A DNA stretch of 64,000 bases from Allomyces macrogynus ATCC 38327 (taxonomy: Eukaryota; Blastocladiomycota; Blastocladiomycetes; Blastocladiales; Blastocladiaceae), in contig GG745342.1 of assembly GCA_000151295.1 (NCBI GenBank), forward strand, positions 394,447 through 458,446. The letters are read 5' to 3'. Position numbers and translations under genes: made by a program. Each line of letters begins with the position of its first letter. Position 1 is the first letter of the stretch. Below, piece by piece: positions 30,402 to 41,232 of the stretch. The notes under the pieces were generated by a model. The model did not search any database. It worked only from the letters and a program-made list of their open reading frames with translations, and was not told where the DNA came from.

Positions 30402-32066
30402 TCATTCAAGCGTGCCGTCATGCGCATTTGCAATCCGGGGCGGATACTCGCCATCGAGCGGAGTAGACAGCGGAAGATCCAAGGCGCTCCACCAGGACGT
30501 GACACCGCGGTGGTCCGATGCCAGCCCGCGCCGACGAATATCCACTGTGTACTTGAGTGGCAGCCCAGACTGCTTCCACCATTCCAAAACATTCGCGCGG
30601 GCTTGGCGCGACGCGTTGCCCACGGCGGCCGCGGTGTAGAGCGGCTCGACGCGCGACTCGCGCAACCACCAGTCAAGGACGGCCAAGTGCCCATACAAAC
30701 TGGCGCAGTCCATGGCCTCAGGCGAGTAGAAGAAAGGAAGCTTGTGCGTGGCCCACCACCGCATTGCATCTACGGCGCCGCCTCGGCTTGCATTGGTAAA
30801 GTTGGCAATGACTGGGCAAATGGTCGATGGGAAGAGGAAACCGCAATCGGACCACCAGGTCTGCGGCGGAACAGAATTGGGCAGCGCCGATTGGTCAACG
30901 TTTGCAGTGTGCGACTCGACGACCAGCCGCTTCCACCGGTCAAGAATCGCGACCTCGTTCTTGTAGAGTGCCGCGTTGAGCGCCATGTTCATGGTCGGCA
31001 CGTTCCCACCGCCCCAGCGTTTCCTGTCAGCGAGCCACCAGTCGAGCGTCGCGAGGTGGCCGCACTGACTGGCCACAACAACACCGTAGTCGAGGTCCTT
31101 GGGCGACGGAACGCATCCAAACTTTTTCCACCACCAGTCGAGCACCTCGACATGGTTTGTGACGCTCGCTTTCGACAAGGGCGCCTGGAACGGGAGCTTG
31201 CGCACGATACCCCGTGCGAGCGCGTCGCAAAACCAATCGAGCACGTCAACTTGGCCAAACATGCTTGCTGCGTCCATGGCATCGTTATTCTGCCGAATCG
31301 GGAGCCTGGCGCGCACAATCCAATCGAGCACGTCAATCCGGCCGTATGTAGCCGCGGTTCGCGTGAACCGCGACGTGAGCTTGGCGACCGGGAACCCGTT
31401 TCGCACCCACCACTCGAGCACGCGCGTGTGGCCGTGCTGCACGGCCACGTCAAGCGCCCTGGTCATGGCGCCACGCACGTCGACGCGCGCGATCCGCGCG
31501 AGCCACAAGTCGCAAAACGGCACGTCGTTGCGCTCAGCGGCCTTGACAAGCACATCTTTCGAGTAGCCTCGCAAAACCGCGCAAAATCTCCAAGCTTGCG
31601 GGCGATCAAGTAGCCACTGCAAAATGGCCACATCGCCGCGCTGTGCCGCCTGCTGGAGCGCACCGCTTTGGCGCAAAAAATTGACGTTTACAATCGGGTC
31701 GACGGCGGTTCGTGCAACGAGGCGGTCGAGACGGCGATCGGCGACGGCGCGCGGGATGGCGCACGCGGGGAAGCGCACGACGACGGCGCGGTGAACATGC
31801 TTGAGGCCGCGCCCAACGTGCAAGTACTGGCGCAGCTCGTGCTCGGTTGCAGCGTCGGGCGGACGCGGCGTGGACTTGCGACGGTGGCGCGTCAGCGGGT
31901 AGTTCGTGACGACGACGTGCACGAGAATGGCCTCGATCAGTTCCCATGGCAGGTGGGGCGGGGTTGGGCTTGGCCGGTCCGCGCTCGGTTGGTTGATGGT
32001 CATGGCGGCGATGTTGCTGCAAACGTCGCTGGTGTTTTGGTTCTCAGTGTCGATGCTCTTCATCAT
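30402..32066 (-). CDS. Tryptophan-rich ankyrin-repeat protein, F-box-like N-terminus (copy 1)
   Basis: Single exon, 554 aa. Residues 38-52 (HLPWELIEAILVHVV) resemble an F-box start (LP.EL...IL). The rest is about twelve degenerate ankyrin-like repeats with a recurring GH..VL.WW core: HGHTRVLEWWVRNGFPVAKL, VTNHVEVLDWWWKKFGCVPS, LYGHLAVLDWWLRESRVEPL. Such proteins probably recruit substrates to an SCF ubiquitin ligase or act as protein scaffolds; this is inference from architecture. It is the first of four same-strand paralogues between 30.4 and 37.7 kb. Two tandem ATGs open the ORF; a Met at about residue 22 is an alternative start. Confidence 0.8.
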   Translation of the reverse strand: MMKSIDTENQNTSDVCSNIAAMTINQPSADRPSPTPPHLPWELIEAILVHVVVTNYPLTRHRRKSTPRPPDAATEHELRQYLHVGRGLKHVHRAVVVRFPACAIPRAVADRRLDRLVARTAVDPIVNVNFLRQSGALQQAAQRGDVAILQWLLDRPQAWRFCAVLRGYSKDVLVKAAERNDVPFCDLWLARIARVDVRGAMTRALDVAVQHGHTRVLEWWVRNGFPVAKLTSRFTRTAATYGRIDVLDWIVRARLPIRQNNDAMDAASMFGQVDVLDWFCDALARGIVRKLPFQAPLSKASVTNHVEVLDWWWKKFGCVPSPKDLDYGVVVASQCGHLATLDWWLADRKRWGGGNVPTMNMALNAALYKNEVAILDRWKRLVVESHTANVDQSALPNSVPPQTWWSDCGFLFPSTICPVIANFTNASRGGAVDAMRWWATHKLPFFYSPEAMDCASLYGHLAVLDWWLRESRVEPLYTAAAVGNASRQARANVLEWWKQSGLPLKYTVDIRRRGLASDHRGVTSWWSALDLPLSTPLDGEYPPRIANAHDGTLE

Positions 32067-32721
32067 GACTTCTCAATCCGAGGAGACCGCAAATTGCCGG
32101 AGGAGGGCGATCTTTGTTACTTTGCAATGCTGCGACTTGGTGTTGTTCTCGTTCACCTGGTCGTGGGTGAACTTGATTAATTATCGTGGATGAACACTGG
32201 TTATTGATGAAGCGACCGGCATTGAAGGGCTCAGACTTGAAGTGGCGCAGAGAGGATGCCAGCCTGGTCCTGTTGCAGCCGTCCGATATCGTGGCCGCAG
32301 CAACACAACATCGTGCATGTTAGTGTGCTAGTTGTCTCTCGTTTTCGAGAGAAATTCCTTGATGGCGTTTGTGTGGCAAATCCGCCAACTGCTCGTCCTG
32401 AACAATCGACCAGCTTCTGTAGTTGCCGCCAAACCAGTCTGGGTCGTCAGTGTCCTGCATGACCCGACTGCAATCAAATCTTGCAAGCATAAGGCCCAAA
32501 AATTTAAAGAACCACCACTGAAAACTTCCCTCCCACCTCACGGAAGTGTGCAACTTTATCTGAAGCGGACAAAAAACGACCCAGTCGTGGAAGGCTGCAA
32601 GAATGAAAGGCGCTGCTTTGGGCCAATTTTCCCTTGATCAGCCTGCACCGCGATGTATTGTTATTATTCCCGACGGCAACAAAAATACAATGGCAGCCCA
32701 AGCAATCGCTTCCTCCCACTT
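32067..32721. other. Gap between ankyrin copies
   Basis: No gene; AT-richer spacer that must contain the promoter of copy 1 (minus strand). Confidence 0.4.
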
Positions 32722-33480
32722 TCATGACATGTTCTCCCCATCAGCAGTGCTGTCAATCGCATTGACGATTCTTGGCAGGCACTCTACTTCGACTGAAACT
32801 GATGGCGGCAAATTCAAGCTTCTCCACCAGATCTCAATGCCATCCATCTCCGATTCGATCCCGTCCCTCCGCGTGTCCTCTGTGTACTTGAGCAGCAGCC
32901 CAGATCGCTCCCACCATTACAAAACCTCCAAGCGACCTTGGCGCGACGCGTTGGCGAGAGCCGCAGCCGTGTAGAGCGGTTCGAGGCCAGTAAGAGCGGC
33001 CGCATGCCCGGCGTGGGACGCGCAATCAATGGCTCCGGGCGAGTAAACCGCGGCTTGTGCGCAATCCACCACCGCATCGCGTCAATGGCGCCATTTCGAC
33101 TTGCGCTCACGATGTCAGCCACGTTCGGGCAAATGGTAGATGAGAAGAGGTACCCGCGGTCAGCCCACCAGGACAGCGGCGGAACAAACGACGGTAGTTG
33201 GTTGGCGTTGGCGCGCGACTCGACGACCAGCCCTTTCCATCGGTCCAAGACGGCGACGTGGTTGTTGTTGTTAACGGCCCTGTTGAGGGCGACGTTCATA
33301 ACCGACACGGAACCACTGCTCCAGTGCTTCTTGTCCGCGAGCACCAGTCGAGAGTCTTGAGCATGCATTTCAGGCCGGCAGTGGCAGCGCCATGATCGCG
33401 GTCCTTGGACGACGGCACGCATCCAAACTTTCCCCACCACCAATCGAGCAAGTGGACGTGGCCGTTGGCGCTCTATCATG
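32722..33480 (-). pseudogene. Truncated and frameshifted ankyrin paralogue (copy 2)
   Basis: Corresponds to the C-terminal half of copies 1 and 3: NHVAVLDRWKGLVVESRAN, LSWWADRGYLFSSTICPNVA and NGAIDAMRWWIAHKPRF are in one frame. Then the frame is lost, and the family C-terminus returns in another frame (VECLPRIVNA..., stop at 32724-32722). The N-terminal half is missing; homology stops abruptly at about 33475, where unrelated AT-rich sequence begins. Confidence 0.75.
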
Positions 33481-34051
33481 ACAGACAAACTGGCAAGGCT
33501 CGCTTGAGCCTGGAAACTGTGTCACTATGGCAGCGACTGCACATCATGTGCTCTTTACGCTTCACAGGATCTTTCCCTGAAAAAATCACGCTCGAACGAG
33601 AGAAAATATCGTCCTGCAGTTGTGAAGTAACGCTCTTGTCAACCAACATACGCAACAACGCTCACGCCGCGGCGGATATGACTTAAGTGACAAACAAACT
33701 TCGTTTTTTTTCGTCAGAGCGAGTTCTCTGAGCCACATGCGTTGCCGCTGTCAAGTCGTTGACGCTTTGGATGCACGATGAGCGCAGACCTGAGAATCCA
33801 CGCCAAACTCACAGAACAGTGCATGGTTCCACAACCATGCTTTCACATCAACAAAGAATGATACTGATACGACCAAGGAATCATCCGTATCTCATCAATA
33901 TGCAGAGGGTTCAACATTCCGTTTCTTTCACGTCTGCGGGGTCAGTGGATATGTTCGATGTTTCCTGCAAGCAGCGCGCCGCCAACATAGACATGGAAGC
34001 AAACATGTTCTTCGAGCGACAGATTCAAAAACAAACCCTTTCCGGCAATTC
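33481..34051. other. Gap between ankyrin copies 2 and 3
   Basis: No gene seen. AT-richer; abuts the abrupt truncation point of copy 2. Confidence 0.4.
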
Positions 34052-35635
34052 TCATTCAGCACCCTCCCTGCCCACGGTGCTCTCAAATGCATTGACGATC
34101 CTTGGCAGGCACTCCCCCTCAAGCGGTGCCGATGGCGGCAATTCAGGCCTTTCCCACCAAGATGCCACGCGTGTCCACCCCCACACAATCCCTTCCCGCC
34201 GCGTTTCCTCCGTGTACTTGAGCGGCAGCCCGGACCGCTCCCACCATTCCAAAACATGGTCGTGGCCCTGGCGCGACGCGCTGCCAAGCGCCGCCACCGT
34301 GTAAAGCGGTTCGAGGCCAGACGAGTGCAGCCACCAGTCAAGGACGGCCACATGCCCGGCATGGCACGCGCAATCAATGGCTTTGGGCGAGTGCACAAAA
34401 GGCAGCTTGTGCGCGATCCACCACTGCATCGCGTCGACGGCGCCGTTTCGACTTGCGTTCGTAAAGTCGGCAATATCCAAGCCGATGGTGCACCCACAGT
34501 CGGCCCACCAAGACAGCGGCGGAACAGAAGACAGCGACTTTGCTTGGTCGACGCCAGCGTGCGAATCGATGACCAGCTGCTTCCACCGGTCGAGGACAGG
34601 AACGTGGTTGTCCTGGAGCGCCCTTTTGAGTGCCAAGACCATGACCGACACGGAGCTTCCACTCCAGCGCTTCTTGTCCTCGAGCCACCAGTTGAGCGCA
34701 TCGAGTTGGGCGTTCCGACTGGTCACAACAACGGCATACTCGCGGTCCTTGGCCGACAGCACGCTTCCAAACCTTCTCCACCACCATTCGAGCACGTCAA
34801 CATGGCCATTCGCGCCGGCCTTGGTCATGGGCGCCTGGAACGGGAGTTTACGAATAACACCTCGTTCTTGCACATTGCACCACCACTCGAGCACGTCAAT
34901 GTGACCGTTTGCGCTCGCCGCATCCATGGCGTCGGTGCTCTGCTGGACCGGAAACCCTGCCCGCACGGCCCACTCGAGCACGTTGATCTGGCCGTGCGCG
35001 GACGCGACGCGCACAAACCGCGACGTGGACTTCGCGACGGGAAATGCCTGCGACATCCACCAGTCGAGGATCGCCACGTGGCCAAGCTTGGCGGCCGTAT
35101 CAATAGCCACGGCCATGGCACAGGACGTTTCGCCGCGCGTGTGCGGCGCGGTCCTCCGGAGCCACCATTGGCAAAACGAGACGTCATTGCGCGCTGCGGC
35201 CTGGATTACGGCCACCGACGTGTACCGCTGCATTAGCGAGCGCAGTGCCCATGCGTCCCGGTCAAACAGCCACGCCAGGACGGCGGTGTCGCCGCGCTGC
35301 ACTGCTTGTTGGAACGCGGCGCCAAGATACTCGGGGTAGAGGGCGATGGCTGGCTCGATGGCAGCGCACAGTTGAAGTCGATCGATGCGGCCGTCGGCAA
35401 CAGCGCACGGCACAGCACACCCGGGGAAGCGCAAAACAATGGCGCGGTGGGCGCGCGTGAGGCCGCGGGCAACGTAAAGATACTGGCGCAGATCGTGTTC
35501 GAACGAGACATCGTCCTGATGGGGCGTGAAGAGAACACGATCGCGCATGAGCGGATAGTTCATGGTGACGACGTCGACGAGAATCTTTTCAATCAGCTCC
35601 CACGGCAGACGAGGTGATCGGTTGGCAGGGTTCAT
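34052..35635 (-). CDS. Tryptophan-rich ankyrin-repeat protein, F-box-like N-terminus (copy 3)
   Basis: Intact single exon of 527 aa from ATG 35635, beginning NRSPRLPWELIEKILVDVVT, an F-box-like segment. The ankyrin-like repeats follow with the same order as copy 1: LGHVAILDWWMSQAFPVAKS, NGHIDVLEWWCNVQERGVIR, GHVDVLEWWWRRFGSVLSAK, HAGHVAVLDWWLHSSGLEPL, GLPLKYTEETRRE. The C-terminus is ECLPRIVNAFESTVGREGAE. The open frame continues upstream of 35635 without a convincing start. Function unknown; by architecture a possible SCF adaptor or scaffold. Confidence 0.8.
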   Translation of the reverse strand: MNPANRSPRLPWELIEKILVDVVTMNYPLMRDRVLFTPHQDDVSFEHDLRQYLYVARGLTRAHRAIVLRFPGCAVPCAVADGRIDRLQLCAAIEPAIALYPEYLGAAFQQAVQRGDTAVLAWLFDRDAWALRSLMQRYTSVAVIQAAARNDVSFCQWWLRRTAPHTRGETSCAMAVAIDTAAKLGHVAILDWWMSQAFPVAKSTSRFVRVASAHGQINVLEWAVRAGFPVQQSTDAMDAASANGHIDVLEWWCNVQERGVIRKLPFQAPMTKAGANGHVDVLEWWWRRFGSVLSAKDREYAVVVTSRNAQLDALNWWLEDKKRWSGSSVSVMVLALKRALQDNHVPVLDRWKQLVIDSHAGVDQAKSLSSVPPLSWWADCGCTIGLDIADFTNASRNGAVDAMQWWIAHKLPFVHSPKAIDCACHAGHVAVLDWWLHSSGLEPLYTVAALGSASRQGHDHVLEWWERSGLPLKYTEETRREGIVWGWTRVASWWERPELPPSAPLEGECLPRIVNAFESTVGREGAE

Positions 35636-36086
35636 GGCCGATGCTACTTCAAGCTTGGTCGTGGCCGGCGGATCTTGACTTGCTGAGACGGGGAATACAG
35701 TCGCGACAAGCAACTTGGTCAAGAGCGCAAATTGCGTGTGGTGCACGGCGATATTTATTTGATCCAGCACATGCAACGCCACCACTCACCAAATCTCCGT
35801 TTCACCTGGCTGACCGTGTGTTGCTTGGTTGTGACTCGTGCAAGTGGGGACGACCTGGCTGCATCACCACTCACCAGGGCGTGTTGACAACACGGGTCAT
35901 TCGTTAACGGCCACATTCAGGGCTGTTTTGCTTGCAGCGCTGATTGACCACAGCACGATCATATGTTGCGACTGCCTGGCATTGAGATAGATATATTTTT
36001 TCCTGCCAACTTCCACTTGATGGAGGGGTACTCCCAATAAAGTAAAGATGCGAGAAAGTGAGCAACCGTGCTGAAAAACGACGCAT
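35636..36086. other. Gap between ankyrin copies 3 and 4
   Basis: No gene; probable promoter of copy 3. Confidence 0.4.
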
Positions 36087-37657
36087 TTAAATTGAGCTTA
36101 GACCGCGCTCTCCCCATCCGCAATGCTCCCAAACGCATTGACGATTCACGGCGAACACACCGGCACCAGCGAAATCGACGGCGCACAATCCGGGCTGCTC
36201 CACTAGGCCGCAACGTCGCTCCAACCCGACGTGAACCCGATCCGCCGCGTCTCTTCCGTATACTTGAGCAGCAACCCGGACCGTCTCCACCAGTTGTGGA
36301 GCCCCATTCGGCCATACCGCGGCGCGATGTCGAGCACCGCCTCCGTATAGAGCGGCTCGACGCCGGATTCGTACCGCCAATAGTCGAGAACGGCCAGCCA
36401 CCAGTCGAGGTCAGTCCGTTTCCCGTGCAGATACCCGCGGTCAAAAGCTTCGGGCGACTGCACGTAGGGCAGCTTGTGCGCGGTCCACCACCGCATCGTG
36501 TCCACTGCGCCCTTGCGGTCGTGATCGTGAAGTCGGCGACGGTCGCACGAATGGTGGATGGGAGCCGGAGCCCGCTGTCGGCCCACCAGGAATGCGGCGG
36601 AACAAACGTCGGCAGTGTCGATTGGTCGACGTCGCCGTGCGGCTCGACGACCAAGCGTTTCCACCGGTCGAGGATCGCGAGATGTAGAGCGCCTCGTTGA
36701 GCGCCTTGTTCATGATCGGCACCACTCCACCGCCCCAGCGACGCTTGTCGAGCCACCAGTCGAGCTCATCGAGTTGGCCGTCTCGGCTAGCCAGAACGAC
36801 GCCGTAGTCGCGGTCCTTGGACGACGTTGTTCGGCCAAACGTTCTCCACCACCAGTTGAGTACATTAACGTGGCCATTCGCGCCCGCCTTGGCCAAGGGC
36901 GTCTGGAACGGGAGCTTGCGCACGATACCGCGCTCGAGCGCGCCACAAACTAATCGAGCGCGTCGACTTGCGCAACGTCCATGGCGTCGTTATATTGCCG
37001 GATCGGGAGCCCCTGCTGCACAAACCACTCGAGCACGTCGACTCGGCCATGCTTGGCGGCGGCGCGCACCGACCACGACGTGATTTTCGCGACCGAAAAG
37101 CCACCGCGAATCCACCACTCGATAACGGCCGTGTGCCCGCCCTGCGCGGCCGCGTCGAGCGCGGCACCCATGGCGTCGCGCACTCGGATGCGCGTCAGCC
37201 AAAGCGTCGCTGTTTGCCACCAGTCGCAGAACGCGACATCGCCGTGCGACGCGGCGCCAATCAGCGCTGCCGACATGGCCATGCGCACAAACTCGTACAG
37301 GCCCCACACGTCGGGCCGGGCAAAGAGCCAGTGCAGGACGGCCGTATCGCCGCGCGACGCGGCTCGACGCAGTGCACCGCTGAGTCGCACAGCATCCATG
37401 GCCACGGTGGGCGGGTCAATGGCGGTGCACAGTTGAAGCCGGTCGAGGCGACCATCAGCGACGCCGCGCGGGTTGGCGCACGCGGGGAAACGGAGCGCGA
37501 TGGCGCGCTGGACGCGCTTGAGGCTGCAGTCGACGTACAGGTACCGGCACAGCTCGTGCTTGATCACCGCGTCGTCCGAGGTCGGAGTGGCTGGATCACG
37601 GTCGCGCACGAGCGGCAGCTTTAGTTCGCTCCCAGGGCAGGTGAACTTGAGCTGCAT
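36087..37657 (-). pseudogene. Frameshifted ankyrin paralogue (copy 4)
   Basis: The N-terminal half is open from about 37657 to 36950 (KHELCRYLYVDCSLKRVQRA, GHTAVIEWWIRGGFSVAKIT). The homology then moves to a second frame (RKLPFQTPLAKAGANGHVNV, up to about 36690), a third (HLAILDRWKRLVVEPHGDVD) and a further one (AVDTMRWWTAHKLPYVQSPE, LLLKYTEETRRIG, to about 36200). At least three indels are needed. The F-box-like LPWEL block is missing at the N-terminus. Clearly a decaying paralogue. Confidence 0.8.
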
Positions 37658-39023
37658 TGTCGCGGTCCACCCTTTATTTGGTGATCGTCCCGACAATATG
37701 GCTGCTGTCGCGATGGCCGTGTCTGTCGTTGCTGTTCATGTCTGGACGTCGAGACTTGGAAGCAGAAAGAGACCGCAGATGGCGAGAAGCATTAAGGATT
37801 CAAATCGAGCTGTCGCTGCTGTCGAACACGAGCCTTTCGATGGAACGATGGAAAATGGAAGGCACCGGGCAATGTCAAGTGCCTGGCTGGCATCGGTAGC
37901 CAGAGCGAGCGCTCAGACAGGCAGCGTTTCCTCGCCACCTCTGCTTCCCTCTTCCCATGCCGATCGCCAGCCCGGCACCGGCAGTCGCACGGCAGCAGTC
38001 CAGAAAGCAAACAAGACAGAAGAGTAATGCGCTCGCACGAACCGCAAATGTTCCGTGGATGGAACTGACAGGACATCTTTGGCGATTGTAATCAAGGTAT
38101 CATGCACCAGTTGTTGCAGCGGCATAATACTGCAGACAGCGTTTCTGCTCAGTTTCTATCAAGGAAATATGGATGGGAGCTCGTATTGATAACATCTCCG
38201 TTCAGTTTTGAACCGAAGGGAATTGCGATAGTTGGTAATCGTTGGTGGTTTTTGATACAGACGGCTCAACACCGCGAGGTTGGCCGCTCAGGCAACACAA
38301 ATCAATGCAGAGCCCTCGAAGCGAAGGTCATCAAGACAGATCTCACAACACAGTTGGCTGCCGCGCGAAAAGAGCCACAACAAGCAAACGCTCAAGCAAA
38401 GGTTCATTCAAGGTCTGTGCAGGTCTCGATCCTGCGGCCACCAAACGACATGATCTATTCGGCGTTGATGGTCATGGGCATACTACGTCATGTAATGGTA
38501 CACCTGCTGCTGATTCAATGACAACGCAGGCGGAACTGGCGGAAACCACAAGACATTGCCATCTTGTCATTTCTCTGACATGAATAGATACGCACGGGTC
38601 GTTTAAGGCATCTTGATTTGACAGCAAAAGTCGCAGCGGCTTCAAGCCAGCTTCCATCGGTTTACGATTTCGGGCAGAGACTGCACCGGCTCAAGCAACA
38701 CCATCGGCGGCCGCGTTGAATGTCATGATCACTGGTCATGCTTTGGTTGGTCGGGCGAGTTTGTTTCGCTCATTTGATTCAGCGTGTTGTTGGTGCTGTT
38801 GAGACAAGACTCCTGGAGGAGCTGGAGCAAGCCTGTCTAGGCCGACGGGATCGTATTGCCTGCGTTAGCGTGGCCACATTGTCGACCCGTCGACCGAGGG
38901 GGCGGGAACGAGCGGCGGCATGATTCAACACCGACATCGTGTGGGCGCTGGCCAAAAACATCGATTCCAAACTGTGTATCAGGCACATTCCACCCACCCC
39001 CACCCCCTTCCCGCCACCCGCCG
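37658..39023. other. Long gene-poor stretch with AT-richer island
   Basis: Between ankyrin copy 4 and CSTF2. An ORF with ATG at 38102-38521 (139 aa, KYGWELVLITSPFSFEPKGI) sits in an AT-richer island and has no recognised domain; it may be chance. Nothing else supported. Confidence 0.35.
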
Positions 39024-40179
39024 TCATTGTGGCGGCGGTACAAACAGGTGCTGGAACTGCGCAAACTGCGTCCGCTACACACACACACCATACCGTACGA
39101 CGTATCACGTCAGTCCCAATCCATCGACCCGCTCACTCCAGCCATTTTCACAACGTACCAACTGCATCACGGTCGCGCGCTGTTCCGGCACGAGCGCGTC
39201 AATCTGCGCCGGCGTCAGCGCAAACACCTGCACGAGCAACTGCCGTTGTGTCTCAGACACCCCCGGGATCGCCGCGGGCGGGACCATCGGCGGCGCGGGC
39301 ACCGGTGGCGGCGCGCCCATGGCGATTGGCGGGACCATGTGTGTGGCGGCGGCGGCCGGGTGGACGAGCGGTGGGGCGCCTATTCGCGAGAGTTAGATTC
39401 GGTGCAAAATCGCTCGGAAGCAGGGGTGGAGGACCGTACCCAGCGGGAACCCGACGGGCGCGCCCATGAGTGGTGGTGGCGGCATCAGGCCCGGTGGCGG
39501 CGGCGCAGCGGCAGCTACGTTCTTGACGATGCGCTGGATGGCCGACGGGTCGACGATGCCGCACGTGAGCATCATGAGCATTAGCGAGTAGGTGAGCTGT
39601 GGGTTGCCGGCGAGCAGTGCGCGCGCGGCTTCGGGCTGCGTCGCGGCAAGCGACTAAGCGAGCGGGGACGTGAGCGGGTCGGAAATTCGGTCTCACGGCA
39701 ACAGCACAACGACAAACCTTCATGTTGGCCAAGAGATCGAGCTGCTGCTCCTTGGAAATTCCATCAATCACTTTCGAAATCGCGTCCATTGCCGTGACTC
39801 CCGGCTCGAGCGGCGTGAACATGGGCTTCCCCGCATCGTTGCGCGCCTTCTCGTCCCTGCGCTCTTCCTCGTCATCCTCCTCCTCCTCCTCCACCACATC
39901 GTTCTGCTCCTTGGCATCTGCCAAGTGCACTCGCAATTTGCGTCCGTGCAATTCGTAATCGTGCAGGTTGCGCACGGCCGACGCGGCCGTCGCCGGGTCA
40001 TAGTACTCGGCAAACCCGAACCCGCGCGGCTTGAGTGTTTCCTTGTCGATCATGAGGCGGAACGCCGCGAGCGGGCCCGGTTCGCGGAACAGGTCGGCGA
40101 GCGCGTCCTCGGTCGCTTCCCACGGGATGTTGCCGACAAAGACCATGCACCCGGAGGCGCGGGCGCTGGAGCTCGACAT
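39024..40179 (-). CDS. RNA15: Cleavage stimulation factor 64-kDa-type subunit (CSTF2/Rna15)
   Basis: RNA-binding subunit of the pre-mRNA 3'-end cleavage/polyadenylation machinery, in the nucleus. Exons 40179-39718, 39653-39440, 39379-39159 and 39074-39024 give 315 aa. The RRM has RNP2 VFVGNI (13-18) and RNP1 RGFGFAEY (52-59). A Glu/Asp-rich linker precedes the hinge helix block (AMDAISKVIDGISKEQQLDL and QPEAARALLAGNPQLTYSLL). A Pro/Met-rich segment follows, then the C-terminal helical domain (VFALTPAQIDALVPEQRATV). The last intron begins GTACGT, and the 17-codon final exon (RTQFAQFQHLFVPPPQ-stop) completes it. Without that splice the C-terminus would be an unrelated tail. It is shorter than animal CSTF2, as in fungi. 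Confidence 0.93.
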
Positions 40180-40577
40180 CGTGGGCTGTGGGTGGGACAG
40201 CGTGCGGGTAGTTGCGTGAAGTTGCAGGGGCTCGGCGAGGTGGTGGGCGAGGGCGACGTGGAAAGCGACCGGATACGACACGAAGCCGAGCTGCGGGAGA
40301 CCTGGTCGTGATCTGCTGCGATACGTGATTCCCACGTGATGGACAACCCGTCCCGCACCACGCCGTCTCGCACCTCCACGGCGCGCGTCATCGTCGTCGT
40401 GCACGCCAGCCGTTGCGCGAGCGCCTGCCCCTTGCGGCCGCCGTGCCACGACGATCCAGCCGCGCCACGACCGCGCGCACGACTTGCCGCACCCCGCGCC
40501 GCCGCCGCCGCCGCCGCTGCCACACGCAACCGCGACGCATTCACCCGCCGCGCGCGCCATCTCCCCCTGACTTCATC
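40180..40577. other. Divergent promoter CSTF2 / Tctex1
   Basis: 398 bp between divergent starts; no gene. A GCC-repeat-like stretch lies near 40500. Confidence 0.4.
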
Positions 40578-41232
40578 ATGGCCGACACCGCCCCTGCCGC
40601 ACCACCCGGCGCACCCGCCGCCACCGGCGCGCCCGCGCCGGGCAGCGCCCCACCCGCCACAACTGCACCACCGAGCGCCGGTGTGTCGACCAACGGCGCG
40701 GCCATGCCGACGGCGGCCAATCTCGAAAAGGCAGCGGAGGCCGGGCAGCGCGTGTATGAGAACACCTACCGCGTCGGTCCCGACCGGACGTTCCCGACGG
40801 CGCACGCGCGCAAGCTCGCGGCCGAGATCTTGGAGAAGCGGTTGACCAAAGTGAATTATGCGCCCGAGACGGCGGCCGAGTTGACGAAAGTGATATCGGC
40901 CGAGATTGTGGCTGGGCTGAAGGGTGCGTTGCGGAGGTTCGAGGAAAGGGCGGACGGGCGAGTGCCTGACTCTGCCCACACGCGTAGCGCTCAACCTCGA
41001 CCGGTACAAGTACGTGGCCGACGTGACCATTGGCGAGTTCAAGGGCCAAGGCATCCGGTCGGCGAGCCGCGCGCTCTGGGACTCGACGACCGATTCGTTT
41101 GCGTCGGCCACGTTCAAGAACGTACGACCCCGCGCACCTTCTCTCTCGTTCCTCCCGTGCCGGACTGACGCACCATTCGTGTAGGCATCGCTCTTCTGCG
41201 TCGCTGTCGTGTTCGGCGTCTACTTTGAGTGA
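40578..41232 (+). CDS. Tctex1-type dynein light chain (DYNLT2B/TCTEX1D2-like)
   Basis: Light chain of dynein, likely the retrograde intraflagellar transport motor by family; in a zoosporic fungus this fits a flagellated zoospore. Exons 40578-40923, 40988-41121 and 41185-41232 give 175 aa. After a Pro/Ala-rich N-terminus comes the Tctex1 fold: NTYRVGPDRTFPTAHARKLA, KVNYAPETAAELTKVIS, LNLDRYKYVADVTIGEFKGQ, IRSASRALWDSTTDSFASAT and the C-terminal strand ASLFCVAVVFGVYFE in exon 3. The short exon 3 is needed to complete the domain. Intron donors are GTGCGT and GTACGA. Confidence 0.92.

Noticed and set aside
30354..31613. 419-aa plus-strand ORF
   Set aside because: Antisense shadow of ankyrin copy 1.
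32960..34320. GGTTCGAGGCC sequences resembling tRNA B boxes
   Set aside because: They lie inside ankyrin coding sequence and no cloverleaf can be drawn around them.
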